NCBI RefSeq assembly: GCF_001922345.1 | Contig: NZ_CP018812.1 | Location: 1,178,001-1,242,000 of the forward strand | Reading direction: 5' to 3' | Origin: Paraburkholderia sp. SOS3 | Lineage (GTDB): Bacteria > Pseudomonadota > Gammaproteobacteria > Burkholderiales > Burkholderiaceae | DNA length: 64,000 nt | Shown here: one piece after another, positions 42,569-51,022 of the stretch | Numbering within the stretch: position 1 is the first letter of the stretch | Layout of the letters: each line of letters starts with the position of its first letter | Notes under the pieces: generated by a model | Told to the model about the DNA's origin: nothing | Databases searched by the model: none | Seen by the model: the letters and a program-made list of their open reading frames with translations, nothing else | Position numbers and translations under genes: made by a program

Positions 42569-43288
42569 TCAGCGGACGATGGACCATTTGATTTCCAGAG
42601 CGCCCGCTGCCGCTGCCGCTTCCTGTAGTGGCGGCACGCGTTTCAGATCTGGCTGGCTGTGCCAATGGACCTCGAAACGCTCTTCGATGCGCCTGCTGAC
42701 CGTTTGTGACGCGCTCTCCACTACATTGATCGTGCAGCCCTGCTTCGCAAGCGATTGAACGAGTGCATCTCTGGAAAACAGGCCCTTATCGTAGACGACG
42801 GTCAATTCGGCTTGAGTGTCGCGCGGAATGCGATCTTCGACGGCCTTGAGAAACCAGAGCACCACGATTCCGAGCACGGTGCCGATTGCGCCGAGTGCCA
42901 GCTGACCGCCGCCGAAACGCAGACCGATGACGGTCACAAACCACATCGTGGCGGCTGTCGTCACCCCTTTGACGAGTCCATCCTTGCGAAGGATCGCGCC
43001 CGCGCCGATAAAGCCGACGCCGGACAGAATGCCGAGCGGCAAACGCATCAGATCGAGCGTAACGAACGACGAGGGCGCTTTCCCGGCTTGCGATAGCAGT
43101 GCATTGACCTGCAGCATCGCGAGGCACGCGGCGAGGCAAACTAGCAATGTCGTTCGCAGCCCGGCGACTTTTCCGGACTCGCCGCGGTTAAAGCCGATCA
43201 GCAAGCCGGCAATAACGGCAAGCCCGATACGGATCAATACGTCTCGCCAATCGAGCGTGAGCGGCATCACTCCCGGCATCACTCCCAT
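42569..43288 (-). CDS. mgtC: MgtC/SapB-family membrane protein
   Basis: A 239-residue inner-membrane protein with about five N-terminal helices and the family signature (GLLIGFNRGESGKVAGLRTT and GILSGVGFIGAGAILR), followed by a C-terminal ACT-like cytosolic domain (LTVVYDKGLFSRDALVQSLA). MgtC proteins adjust F1Fo-ATP synthase, phosphate uptake and virulence in some pathogens. AAGGAG precedes the ATG. No magnesium-transporter gene follows. Confidence 0.9.
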   Translation of the reverse strand: MGVMPGVMPLTLDWRDVLIRIGLAVIAGLLIGFNRGESGKVAGLRTTLLVCLAACLAMLQVNALLSQAGKAPSSFVTLDLMRLPLGILSGVGFIGAGAILRKDGLVKGVTTAATMWFVTVIGLRFGGGQLALGAIGTVLGIVVLWFLKAVEDRIPRDTQAELTVVYDKGLFSRDALVQSLAKQGCTINVVESASQTVSRRIEERFEVHWHSQPDLKRVPPLQEAAAAAGALEIKWSIVR

Positions 43289-43545
43289 TTGGCAACTCCT
43301 TTTTACAACAGATGATCACTACGCCAAGTGGTTCGCGCGATCGGCCCGACCGGGCGTTGCGCGAAGCATATGCCGCCGCCAGAACGGTGCCGCTGCGCAG
43401 AGTTTCTTCTATTTGGGCCGCAGCAGACGGCGCAGCTTGTCGCCTCACAGCGCGTTGGCGACGGTGCAGGGCGCGGACCAAAACAGCATCCGCGCCACTA
43501 CAGCGGGTTGTTGAGCCGTCCGAGCCGGAGCGGCGAGATCCCGGC

Positions 43546-44028
43546 CTAGAGACCTTGCACATCCGTCCCTTGACGTTGCGCAGCGGAGCTGCTCCCAAGC
43601 GGCGCTTCGGACCAGTACGGCTGGCGGTTGTAATACTGATGCATCTGCGCGCCCCATGTGGAATCCGCCATCGACGGCCAGTGGTCCTTGTCGAAGCCTG
43701 GATCGTCCTTGATGCGTTGCGCTGCAATATCGACGCGGAAGCACTTTTCCGCGGTGTCTAGCGTGAGCGCGTTCCATGGAATAGCGTGCAGCGTGGAGCC
43801 CATGCCGAGAAAGCCGCCTTCGGACAGCACCGCATACGCGACGCGGCCGCTGCGCACATCGAGCATGATGTCCGAGATCTTGCCGACGTGCTCGCCATCC
43901 GACGTTATGACCTTGTTGCCGTCTAGCGTAGCTGCGGCCATGACGTCCGGACCCGGGCCTTCGCCGACTCCACCGCCTACGATTTCTGCGCCTGAGTTGG
44001 ATGCGCCTTGCGGGTTAAGCGTGCTCAT
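43546..44028 (-). CDS. PRC-barrel domain protein
   Basis: A 160-residue protein with one PRC barrel (NKVITSDGEHVGKISDIMLD, RVAYAVLSEGGFLGMGSTLH, IPWNALTLD) between a Gly-rich N-terminal and a disordered C-terminal tail. PRC barrels occur in photosynthetic reaction centres, RimM and many stress-induced soil-bacterium proteins of unknown role. This one belongs to the last group. It neighbours the DUF2795 and MgtC genes on the same strand. Confidence 0.87.
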   Translation of the reverse strand: MSTLNPQGASNSGAEIVGGGVGEGPGPDVMAAATLDGNKVITSDGEHVGKISDIMLDVRSGRVAYAVLSEGGFLGMGSTLHAIPWNALTLDTAEKCFRVDIAAQRIKDDPGFDKDHWPSMADSTWGAQMHQYYNRQPYWSEAPLGSSSAAQRQGTDVQGL

Positions 44029-44114
44029 AATATCGTCCCTCCCTGGGAATGGGGTTGCGTGGGTGCTGCGTCATTCAAAGCGCAAACGCTATGCCCAACT
44101 CGCGCATTCGGCAG

Positions 44115-44348
44115 TCACTGCTCGTGGGCGATTTCCTTTTCAACGGCGGCCGGGCTGTCGTAGTTGCGGTCCGGCAGGCGGCTCACGATGTCGACGATGT
44201 CGGTGCTCGCGTGGTTTCGGCGCGTCTGTTCGACGAGCTTTTCGCGTGTCGTCGGATAGCGGACGCCGGACAGCGCCTTCTGGATATCGATCGGGTTCGG
44301 CTGGCCCGGATGCCGATGGTCTTGCGCGTGCGTAGGGTGTTGTGACAC
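44115..44348 (-). CDS. DUF2795 protein
   Basis: A 77-residue protein starting at GTG, with AGGAGG five bases upstream. The core IQKALSGVRYPTTREKLVEQ, followed by VSRLPDRNYDSPAAVEKEI, is the DUF2795 fold, which resembles a small helical DNA- or protein-binding domain. First of a leftward group with the PRC-barrel gene. Function unknown. Confidence 0.85.
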   Translation of the reverse strand: MSQHPTHAQDHRHPGQPNPIDIQKALSGVRYPTTREKLVEQTRRNHASTDIVDIVSRLPDRNYDSPAAVEKEIAHEQ

Positions 44349-44926
44349 GGGTTCCTCCTTGCGTTGACGGAAAGGATTGGCCTACCTCGCATTTTGCTGG
44401 CAGTAGCACATGCGTCGGGCCGCATATCGCATGCCGCAGTGCGGCGGTTTTCCGTTCAGCCGTCCTCCCGCGTCGCGCGTCAAGGCGACGCGCTCCGGCA
44501 AGCCATCGAGCAGGCGGGGCGCCTTTGTACGAAATCTGTGTGTTACGTACACGAGCCGACACTTTACGTCAGTGTTTTGCTTTCCTAGTCTTGTCCGAAG
44601 ATAAAATCAGTCTCGTATGTGTATGCAATGCCGCAGATTCCGACATGCTCTCGTCCGCATGTCTTTGCGGCATCGCTTTGAGCGGCCTTCACGGCGCGGC
44701 TCCGAAGCGGTCCTATGCGGCCGCTTTTTTTGGGGCCGACGGGAAAGAACGTTTTGCTCATGGATGAAGTTGCCGGTATCTCAGGACCTTCGCCGAACCC
44801 GCGAGGTCATGGGCCACAATGCGGTGTCCGGTGCCGGATCCGCACCTTCCCGACACTATTAACGATGCCCTTGCCGTGCCGCTTTTTGCGTAAGTGCAAA
44901 CGCGTTCTCCGCGTAGACATGCGCCG
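44349..44926. other. Gap with a rightward terminator and no supported gene
   Basis: This 578-base gap lies between two leftward genes. Open frames in it are short and lack ribosome-binding sites or recognisable protein character. Oddly, it contains a good intrinsic terminator (44705-44731) pointing right although no rightward gene lies within 2.4 kb upstream, which leaves room for a small RNA. Confidence 0.5.
44705..44731 (+). terminator. Orphan rightward intrinsic terminator
   Basis: AAGCGG pairs with CCGCTT, extended inward by a T-G and a C-G pair, closing a 6-base loop. The stem is followed by an uninterrupted T-run to 44731. An alternative longer-range pairing AGCGGCC (44681-44687)/GGCCGCT (44719-44725) exists. 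Confidence 0.55.
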
Positions 44927-45748
44927 TCACTCCTTCCCCGCCGCTCCCCCCTCATGGCGGCAAATCACATCATCGACATAGTCCTCCTCGACCGGTTCGC
45001 AGATAAAAAACCCTTGACCTTCGATATCGATATCAGGCAGCGCTTTAGCCCAGGCGAACTGTTCCTTCGTTTCGAGCCCCGTCAGCACGATTCGTTTGCC
45101 GTGGTTCTGAGTCAAACGCACAAGCGTTTCAACCATGCGCTGCGACTCGCCGTTCACACGCACCTGCCTGATTAACGACCGGTCGAACTTCACCGTATCG
45201 ACGGGCAATTGCTGCAGCAGCGTGAGTGAATTGAACCCCGATCCGAAATCGTCGAGCGCAACGCGCACGCCGATCGCCTGAACTGCATGAATCGCATCGA
45301 CCAGCCAGTCGAGCTGGTCCGGATGCACGACGCCGGTCAGTTCGATTTCAAACCGGCACGGTCTTACGCCAAGCGACGAGAACAGTGCCTTGAGGCGGCC
45401 AGGCAAGTCTTTGCGGCCGAGTTCCGCGGCCGACAGATTGATCGCGAGAGACAGATGCTCGCGGCCCTCCATCTTCCACTGCACAAGCGTTTGTGCCGCA
45501 CGGGAAATGAGCAGATCGGTGAATCTTCCCGCAAGGGACGAGTCTTCGACGACGGTGATGAAGTACGCAGGCTCGAGTATGCCGCCTCCAGGATGCTGCC
45601 ATCTGATCAGATACTCGAAGCCGGACAGCCGGTTTTGCTGCAATCTCAACTTCGGCTGCAGCACAAAGAAAAACTCGTTTTGGCCGAGACCACGTTCCGC
45701 ATCGCTGACCAGAGTGAATGTGTTTCGTATTGGCGAAGTTTGTCGCAT
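44927..45748 (-). CDS. EAL-domain protein, probably catalytically inactive
   Basis: A 273-residue protein of one EAL domain, the fold of c-di-GMP phosphodiesterases. Retained: Glu45 (EYLIRW in place of EALxRW), Asn104 (NLSA), Glu136 (IELTG), Asp166-Asp167 (DDFGSGF), Lys187 (VKFD) and Gln245 (QGFF). Lost: the general-base/metal Glu of the EGVE motif, which here reads LTGLE (Thr223), and the ELTE motif, which is ELTG. In studied enzymes the first loss abolishes hydrolysis, so a c-di-GMP-binding or protein-binding regulator is more likely. No GGDEF, PAS or receiver domain is attached. Confidence 0.85.
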   Translation of the reverse strand: MRQTSPIRNTFTLVSDAERGLGQNEFFFVLQPKLRLQQNRLSGFEYLIRWQHPGGGILEPAYFITVVEDSSLAGRFTDLLISRAAQTLVQWKMEGREHLSLAINLSAAELGRKDLPGRLKALFSSLGVRPCRFEIELTGVVHPDQLDWLVDAIHAVQAIGVRVALDDFGSGFNSLTLLQQLPVDTVKFDRSLIRQVRVNGESQRMVETLVRLTQNHGKRIVLTGLETKEQFAWAKALPDIDIEGQGFFICEPVEEDYVDDVICRHEGGAAGKE

Positions 45749-46427
45749 TGGTGTTCCGCTTCATCTGATGCGGTTAAATTGCGCAGCGAACCGCGCATCG
45801 TCTCCCAAATGCAAGGCTTGGCGCTCCACCCGGCGCGTCATTTTTTTGGCCGGCGTTTGTCTATCGCTTCAAACACGGGATGGAAGCTGGCTTGTTCCAG
45901 TTCAAGGCACGCCTTTTCGGAGAATCAATTTAATAATTCTTTGCGCTGCAACGACAGCCTGCCGCTGCCTCCTGCTGTTCTCCAGCAGTGACCGTATGAA
46001 AATAGAACATTACGTGATTTCCGGTTAATATGGAAAACCCTGCAAAGAAGCGTCGCACATCCTTGTTTAAAATGGTGCACGCGAGCAGCGCGCCCAAAAA
46101 GAATATTTTACATGGGAAATCTTCGAAAAAAACCAGCGTGCGCGGCACATCGACCCATGCAACGACTCATTCGTCACAATTGTTCACATTTGTAAGTTAT
46201 CGTATTCCGTATGGTACGTGCACTTGTCTAGACGACAGGGTGCAGCAAGTCACCTGTTCTAGTGGACTCTGGAGCTCCTGCCGTGCCGGTAAGTATTGAT
46301 ATTGAAAGATTTTTGTGCGCAAGAGAGCGGTCGGCGCCCGAGGTCTAAAGTTCGCCGGCCGGCACGCGGGATGGGCGTCGGCGAGCCGGAAAACACATAA
46401 CCTGCTTATCATGTGCGTCAAACAAGG

Positions 46428-46467
46428 CTCGCACGGTGCGTGGCGCATAAGCAACCTCGCACGGTGC
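46428..46467. repeat. 12-bp direct repeat, 28-bp period
   Basis: CTCGCACGGTGC occurs at 46428-46439 and 46456-46467. A spacing close to three helical turns would put two bound proteins on the same DNA face. It directly precedes the AT-rich tract. Confidence 0.5.
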
Positions 46468-46502
46468 CCTTAAAATATGTTAGATATATATAACGATATC
46501 AA

Positions 46503-46520
46503 GGATAAATCGATATATCC
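46503..46520. promoter_or_regulatory. Near-perfect 18-bp palindrome GGATAAATCGATATATCC
   Basis: Symmetric about ATCGAT with a single mismatched pair. It lies in the AT-rich tract 130 bases before the kinase start and is a candidate operator. Confidence 0.4.
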
Positions 46521-46650
46521 TATTCTTGTTATTTCAGAATAAGTAGCAAGAGAACGGATAAAAAAGAAAGATGAAATTTATGGGAAAAGGCGTCAAAGAA
46601 ATGGCTCAAAATTGTCGCATGAACTTTTGGTCACTTATGCATCGACGCCA

Positions 46651-48360
46651 ATGACCCGGCGTTCGAATCTGAAGCGCGACTGCGGCTGGCTGGCAATGGC
46701 ACTGATGGTGCTTTGCTGGTGCGTTACATCGGCTCATCTGTTTCGTGGTGCGGACCTTGTGTTCTTCGATACCGCGTTGCGTGTCGCGCACCCGGCAGCG
46801 GCGAGCACGACAGTTCGTCCCATAGACGACACGTTCCAGCTGATGTTCAACGAAGGGGTCGTTCCGCTGGTGTGCGTGATGCTATATCTGCTTAGTCCCC
46901 GCACCGGTCTTCTCATGTCCGTCATGCTCGTCGCGATGATGGTCGGCGGTTCGATTGCGGTGCTGAAATACGAGCATCTTTTTCTGTCGCCTTGCGTGGG
47001 TATTTTCACGTGCGCCATTGCAAATCCGCTTTGGGCCTGGCGGCGCATCGAGGCGCTACTGCGCTACCTGTCGAGCGAAGCGGAGAAGGGCGCCAAAGAG
47101 CCGTCGCTGCGGGAGGAGACGAGGCCCGCGAAGTTCCTCGACGATCCGGTCCAGCGGCGCCTGCATTCAATGGCGTCGCTGTTCGACCGGCTTCGGCGGC
47201 ATCGCGAGTTCATTTCCGAATGGGTCGACAGTCTTCCCGAGGCAACCCTCGTGACCAACGCCGCAGGGGAAGTGATCCTCGCAAACGAGCGCGTCAACGC
47301 GCTATGCCAACGTTCCGGATTGCGCATTGCGGAGCGCGGTTCGGTGGCCGGCCGGCCCGTTTCGGACGTTCTGTTCGAGATCACCGCGTCGCACCGCGCA
47401 ATCGAGTTTGCATCGCAGGCGCTCGCACTGTTTGCGCTCTGGTCCAGTGACGACGATCCGCCCGCTTATGGCGAATCGATGTTCGCGCAAGGAATCGAGA
47501 TCACGAATGCACGAAATGGGCGCTCGCTCCTGCTCAAATGCGCGCAGATCAAACCGTCGAAAGGCCGCGAGGGCGCGTTGATTTTTCATGTCGCCGATGT
47601 CTCCTCGGTGCGCATGGCCGAGCGTCAGCGCGATACCGCGCTGCGGTTTCTGTCGCACGATATGCGTTCACCGCAGGCCGCGATTCTGGCGCTCGTCGAA
47701 CAGATGCAGCAGGCCCCTGCGCGTTTCACCGCTCGGGAATTTGCGACGCTGGTTGGCCAGTACGCGACGTCCGCCCTGAACCTGGCCGACGATTTCCTCT
47801 TTCTTGCACGGGCCGAAAGCTTGCCGCCGAAATTGGCCCCGGTCGATCCGGCGCTCGTACTTGGGGACGCAATCGACGACCTCTGGCCGCAGGCGACGGC
47901 AAGATCGACGACCGTCAACCTCGCGGCGGAGCCGGGCAGAAGCACCATTGCCGACGTTCAGCTATTGCGCCGCGCGTTTGCGAATCTGATCGGCAATGCG
48001 ATCAAGTTCAGCCCGCGTTATTCGACCGTCGACGTGCAGCTCGCGGAAACGGACCATCACCTGAAGATCTCGGTGATCGATCGCGGCGTCGGCATTCCCG
48101 AACATGAGAGAAAGGCGCTCTTTCAGGAATTCAGCCAGCTTGATGAGAAGTTCTCGAGATCGGGTCACGGCTTGGGGCTCGCTTTCGTCAAGACCGTGGT
48201 CGACTCGTTAGGCGGCACATTGCAGGTCGATTCAGTGCCCGGCCGCGGTACGACTTTCATGGTGTTCTTGCCCAGGATGGCCGGCGACTCGGGCGACAAA
48301 TCGACCGAAGCGTCGACCGGGCACTCAAGCAACGCACCGGACAACGGGCCTCGCCTATAA
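46651..48360 (+). CDS. Sensor histidine kinase with a remnant CHASE2 region
   Basis: A 569-residue membrane kinase. N-terminal helix (about 10-30), then DLVFFDTALRVAHPA, which resembles the very start of CHASE2 domains. It runs almost directly into the three membrane helices (about 70-128) that normally follow CHASE2 and the PLWAWRRIEA linker. A full CHASE2 sensor (about 250-300 residues) is therefore missing. A PAS-like region (SLPEATLVTNAAGEVILANE) precedes the HisKA box (LSHDMRSP, His336) and the HATPase (NLIGNAIKFSP, DRGVGIP, GHGLGLAFVK), all intact. The ATG lacks a strong ribosome-binding site. An in-frame TTG at 46612 is the alternative. Paired with the response regulator 215 bases on. 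Confidence 0.85.
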   Translation: MTRRSNLKRDCGWLAMALMVLCWCVTSAHLFRGADLVFFDTALRVAHPAAASTTVRPIDDTFQLMFNEGVVPLVCVMLYLLSPRTGLLMSVMLVAMMVGGSIAVLKYEHLFLSPCVGIFTCAIANPLWAWRRIEALLRYLSSEAEKGAKEPSLREETRPAKFLDDPVQRRLHSMASLFDRLRRHREFISEWVDSLPEATLVTNAAGEVILANERVNALCQRSGLRIAERGSVAGRPVSDVLFEITASHRAIEFASQALALFALWSSDDDPPAYGESMFAQGIEITNARNGRSLLLKCAQIKPSKGREGALIFHVADVSSVRMAERQRDTALRFLSHDMRSPQAAILALVEQMQQAPARFTAREFATLVGQYATSALNLADDFLFLARAESLPPKLAPVDPALVLGDAIDDLWPQATARSTTVNLAAEPGRSTIADVQLLRRAFANLIGNAIKFSPRYSTVDVQLAETDHHLKISVIDRGVGIPEHERKALFQEFSQLDEKFSRSGHGLGLAFVKTVVDSLGGTLQVDSVPGRGTTFMVFLPRMAGDSGDKSTEASTGHSSNAPDNGPRL

Positions 48361-48575
48361 CCCAATTCTGTGTAACCGGTGATTATGATGCGGGACGCAT
48401 TGATTGCGAAAGCAATGCACCGGGGAGTTCACAAAAATTCAAACATATTTATAGTGTGTATCCTACGATCATTCGTTGTGTCGACACCGCCGGGTCCGCA
48501 AACGTTTGCGTAATCGGCGAATGCTTCAACTGTATCCAGGTCGGACATAAGAACGTCACAATGCACGGGGGCAAC

Positions 48576-49289
48576 ATGCGCATTCTGGTTGTCGAGGACG
48601 ATCCCATTCAAGCCGAGGCCGTATCGACTGCATTGAGCTCGTTGAGTCACGCGGTCACGATTGTCGATGATGGCGAGCGGGCGGTGCGGTGTTTGCGGTC
48701 CGAACCGATCGATGCCGTCGTTCTCGATTGGCATTTGCCGCGCATGAGCGGCATTGAAGTGCTGCATTGGATTCGCGCTCGCACGAACGTCCGGTATGGC
48801 GTGCTGTTCCTGACCAGCCGCGTTCACGAGGTCGATGTGGTCCGCGCACTCGATGCGGGCGCCGACGATTACATGGTCAAGCCGTTTCGCGCCGAAGAAC
48901 TCGCCGCCCGCGTGAACGCGCTATTGCGCCGGGTTGCGCGCACCATGGTACGCGATGAGCCAATCATGGCCGGCGACTACGCGCTCGATCCGATCGAACG
49001 CACCGTCACGCTGCGCGGCAGCAGGATCGAATTGACCACCAAGGAGTTTCAGCTCGTCGCGGCGCTATTCTCCAACCTCGGCAAGATTCTCTCGCGGGAT
49101 CTGCTTGCGATGACGGCATGGGGGCGCGAGCTCAGCGTCGAATCTCGCTCGCTCGACACGCACATCTATCGGATCCGGCAAAAGCTCAAGCTGAGCCCCG
49201 AGAATGGCCTGCGGCTATCTTCCATCTATACGCTTGGCTACCGCCTCGACCTGGCCAAGACGCCGATCGAAAGCGAATCTTGCGCTTAA
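48576..49289 (+). CDS. OmpR-family response regulator
   Basis: A 237-residue two-component regulator. Receiver: acidic pocket EDD (7-9), phosphorylation site Asp51 (VVLDWHLP), Lys102 (VKPF). C-terminal winged helix: LTTKEFQLVAALFSNLGKI, then the recognition segment SVESRSLDTHIYRIRQKL and the wing SIYTLGYRL. GGGGG lies five bases before this ATG; an ATG five codons earlier (48561) is less well placed. It most likely receives phosphate from the adjacent kinase. Target unknown. Confidence 0.92.
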   Translation: MRILVVEDDPIQAEAVSTALSSLSHAVTIVDDGERAVRCLRSEPIDAVVLDWHLPRMSGIEVLHWIRARTNVRYGVLFLTSRVHEVDVVRALDAGADDYMVKPFRAEELAARVNALLRRVARTMVRDEPIMAGDYALDPIERTVTLRGSRIELTTKEFQLVAALFSNLGKILSRDLLAMTAWGRELSVESRSLDTHIYRIRQKLKLSPENGLRLSSIYTLGYRLDLAKTPIESESCA

Positions 49290-49407
49290 GCGCTTTCTGT
49301 TAAAACATCGCATTCCAGATTAAATAAGAAATCGGCCTCGATGAGGCCTGGAACGCGCACGCCTGCAATGCGGAAATGCGGCAAGGCTTCCTCCTTTGTA
49401 ATGACCT

Positions 49408-49429
49408 GTCATCGCATGCAAGCGATGAC
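49408..49429. terminator. 8-bp stem-loop after the response-regulator gene
   Basis: GTCATCGC-ATGCAA-GCGATGAC is a perfect stem with a 6-base loop. A TTTTT run follows about nine bases later, so it is a weak intrinsic terminator candidate for the two-component genes. Confidence 0.4.
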
Positions 49430-49500
49430 GAATTCACGTTTTTCTAAAGTCTTTTCGCTTCGTACCGTAAACCTCCGGGTTTGACGTTTCGGTCATCCCT

Positions 49501-49533
49501 TTGACGATTTTCATATTCCTAAATTATAGGAAT
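49501..49533 (+). promoter_or_regulatory. MFS-gene promoter with ATTCCT-N7-AGGAAT dyad
   Basis: TTGACG (49501-49506) and TTATAG (49524-49529) are 17 bases apart. The 19-bp perfect dyad ATTCCTA-aatta-TAGGAAT (49515-49533) covers the -10 element, the classic position for repression. A dyad with the same arms and spacing occurs at 54949-54967. Confidence 0.5.
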
Positions 49534-49670
49534 TGAATAACGATATTTGGGTTTACACATCTGAGCGATCGCTGCACAATGCGGGCAACTGGCGTCGCAG
49601 TCCTACAGGCATCAAACAATACGAACACGGGGTTTGACACAGCAGCATCAGCGAGAAGGGGAGGCCACCC

Positions 49671-50990
49671 ATGCAGGCGCAGTCCAGATCCGAACCGTGG
49701 GCAAGAACGATCTTCCGCGTGACGAGCGGAAATTTTCTGGAGATGTACGACTTCTCCGTCTACGGCTTCTACGCGGTGTCCATTGCGCACGCACTGTTCC
49801 CGCGCGGTAACGAATTCGTTTCGCTATTGCTGTCGCTTGCCACATTCGGCGTCGGTTTTCTGATGCGGCCCATCGGCGCGCTCGTGCTCGGTGGATATAT
49901 CGACCGGAAGGGACGGCGCAAGGGTTTGCTGCTGACGCTCGGCCTCATGTCGATCGGCATGCTGATGATTACCTGCGTGCCGGGCTATTCGACGATCGGC
50001 ATCGCGGCTCCGATCATCGTCGTCTGCGGACGTCTGCTGCAGGGGTTTTCTGCGGGCGCCGAACTCGGCGGCGTATCGGTCTATCTCGCGGAGATTGCCC
50101 CGCCGAAGCGGCGCGGTTTTTTCGTCAGCTGGCAATCGGCGAGTCAGCAACTGGCCGTCGTCTTCGCAGCGGTGCTCGGCGTGGCGCTCCGATGGCAACT
50201 GTCGCCCGAGCAGATGGATTCGTGGGGATGGCGCATTCCATTCGTGATCGGCTGCCTGATCATTCCTGTGCTGTTCTCGATGCGCCGCCGCTTGCGCGAG
50301 ACCGAAGTATTCGAGGCGCGCAAGACAACGCCCTCGCCGCGGCAGATCGCCGATTCGCTGCGCGAGCATCGGCGCACGATCGGCGGCGCGGTCATGCTGG
50401 TTACCATGACCGCGGTGATGTTCAACCTGATCACCGCCTACACGCCGACCTACGGACAAAGCGTGCTGAAGCTGCCCGCGATGGACACGTTTCTCGTCAC
50501 AATGGCGGTCGGACTGACAAACTTCGTCATGCTACCGGTCATCGGCGCATTGTCGGACAAGATCGGCCGCCGCGCCGTGCTGACCGCATGCGCGGCACTG
50601 GTCATTCTCACCGCTTATCCTGCGATGTACTGGCTCGTTCAGGCGCCGAGCTTTGCACGGCTGATGGCTGTCGAGGTCTGGTACGCGTTTATTTACGGCT
50701 CGTATCAGGGCGGGATGGTCGTCGCGCTGACCGAAATCATGCCGGCCCATATTCGCAGTACAGGGTTTTCGCTCGTGTGGAGCGTTGCGCAGGCCGTGTT
50801 CGGCGGTTTCACGCCGGTCATCTGTACGATGCTGATTCACTCGACCGGAAACAACGCGGTGCCGGCCGTATGGCTCAGTTGTGCGGCGGCGGTCGCGCTG
50901 ATCGCAACCTTCAGGATGTTCCCGAAGGCGGTGCAGGTGCCAGTAACGCCGAGCGCGAGCTTTGAAGAGGGTTTGTCGCAGCGGCCTTGA
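49671..50990 (+). CDS. MFS transporter, metabolite:H+ symporter (citrate/tricarballylate type)
   Basis: A 439-residue inner-membrane transporter with 12 expected helices of the MHS subfamily. Typical blocks: TSGNFLEMYDFSVYGFYA in helix 1, GGYIDRKGRRKGL in the 2-3 loop, GRLLQGFSAGAELGG in helix 4 and GALSDKIGRRAVL in the 8-9 loop. Overall it resembles the citrate-proton and TcuC tricarballylate symporters, so an organic tri- or dicarboxylate is likely. GGGGAGG precedes the ATG. The convergent LysR gene may regulate it. Confidence 0.88.
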   Translation: MQAQSRSEPWARTIFRVTSGNFLEMYDFSVYGFYAVSIAHALFPRGNEFVSLLLSLATFGVGFLMRPIGALVLGGYIDRKGRRKGLLLTLGLMSIGMLMITCVPGYSTIGIAAPIIVVCGRLLQGFSAGAELGGVSVYLAEIAPPKRRGFFVSWQSASQQLAVVFAAVLGVALRWQLSPEQMDSWGWRIPFVIGCLIIPVLFSMRRRLRETEVFEARKTTPSPRQIADSLREHRRTIGGAVMLVTMTAVMFNLITAYTPTYGQSVLKLPAMDTFLVTMAVGLTNFVMLPVIGALSDKIGRRAVLTACAALVILTAYPAMYWLVQAPSFARLMAVEVWYAFIYGSYQGGMVVALTEIMPAHIRSTGFSLVWSVAQAVFGGFTPVICTMLIHSTGNNAVPAVWLSCAAAVALIATFRMFPKAVQVPVTPSASFEEGLSQRP

Positions 50991-51022
50991 ACCGCGCGCG
51001 TGGTCGCCATGCGATCGCGCGC

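Larger units (their letters stand above)
45749..46650. other. Large AT-rich gap upstream of the kinase gene
   Basis: About 0.9 kb without a convincing gene, unusually long for this window. The last 180 bases are strongly AT-rich (runs of TATATATA and poly-A). Just before them a 12-bp direct repeat CTCGCACGGTGC occurs twice (46428, 46456), and within them is the near-palindrome at 46503-46520. It probably holds the promoters of the EAL gene (leftward) and the kinase gene (rightward). Confidence 0.5.
49290..49670. other. Gap with two stem-loops and a regulated promoter
   Basis: This 381-base gap contains GGCCTC-gat-GAGGCC (49334-49348), a perfect 8-bp stem (49408-49429), and the MFS-gene promoter with its dyad. 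No gene is supported. Confidence 0.55.
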
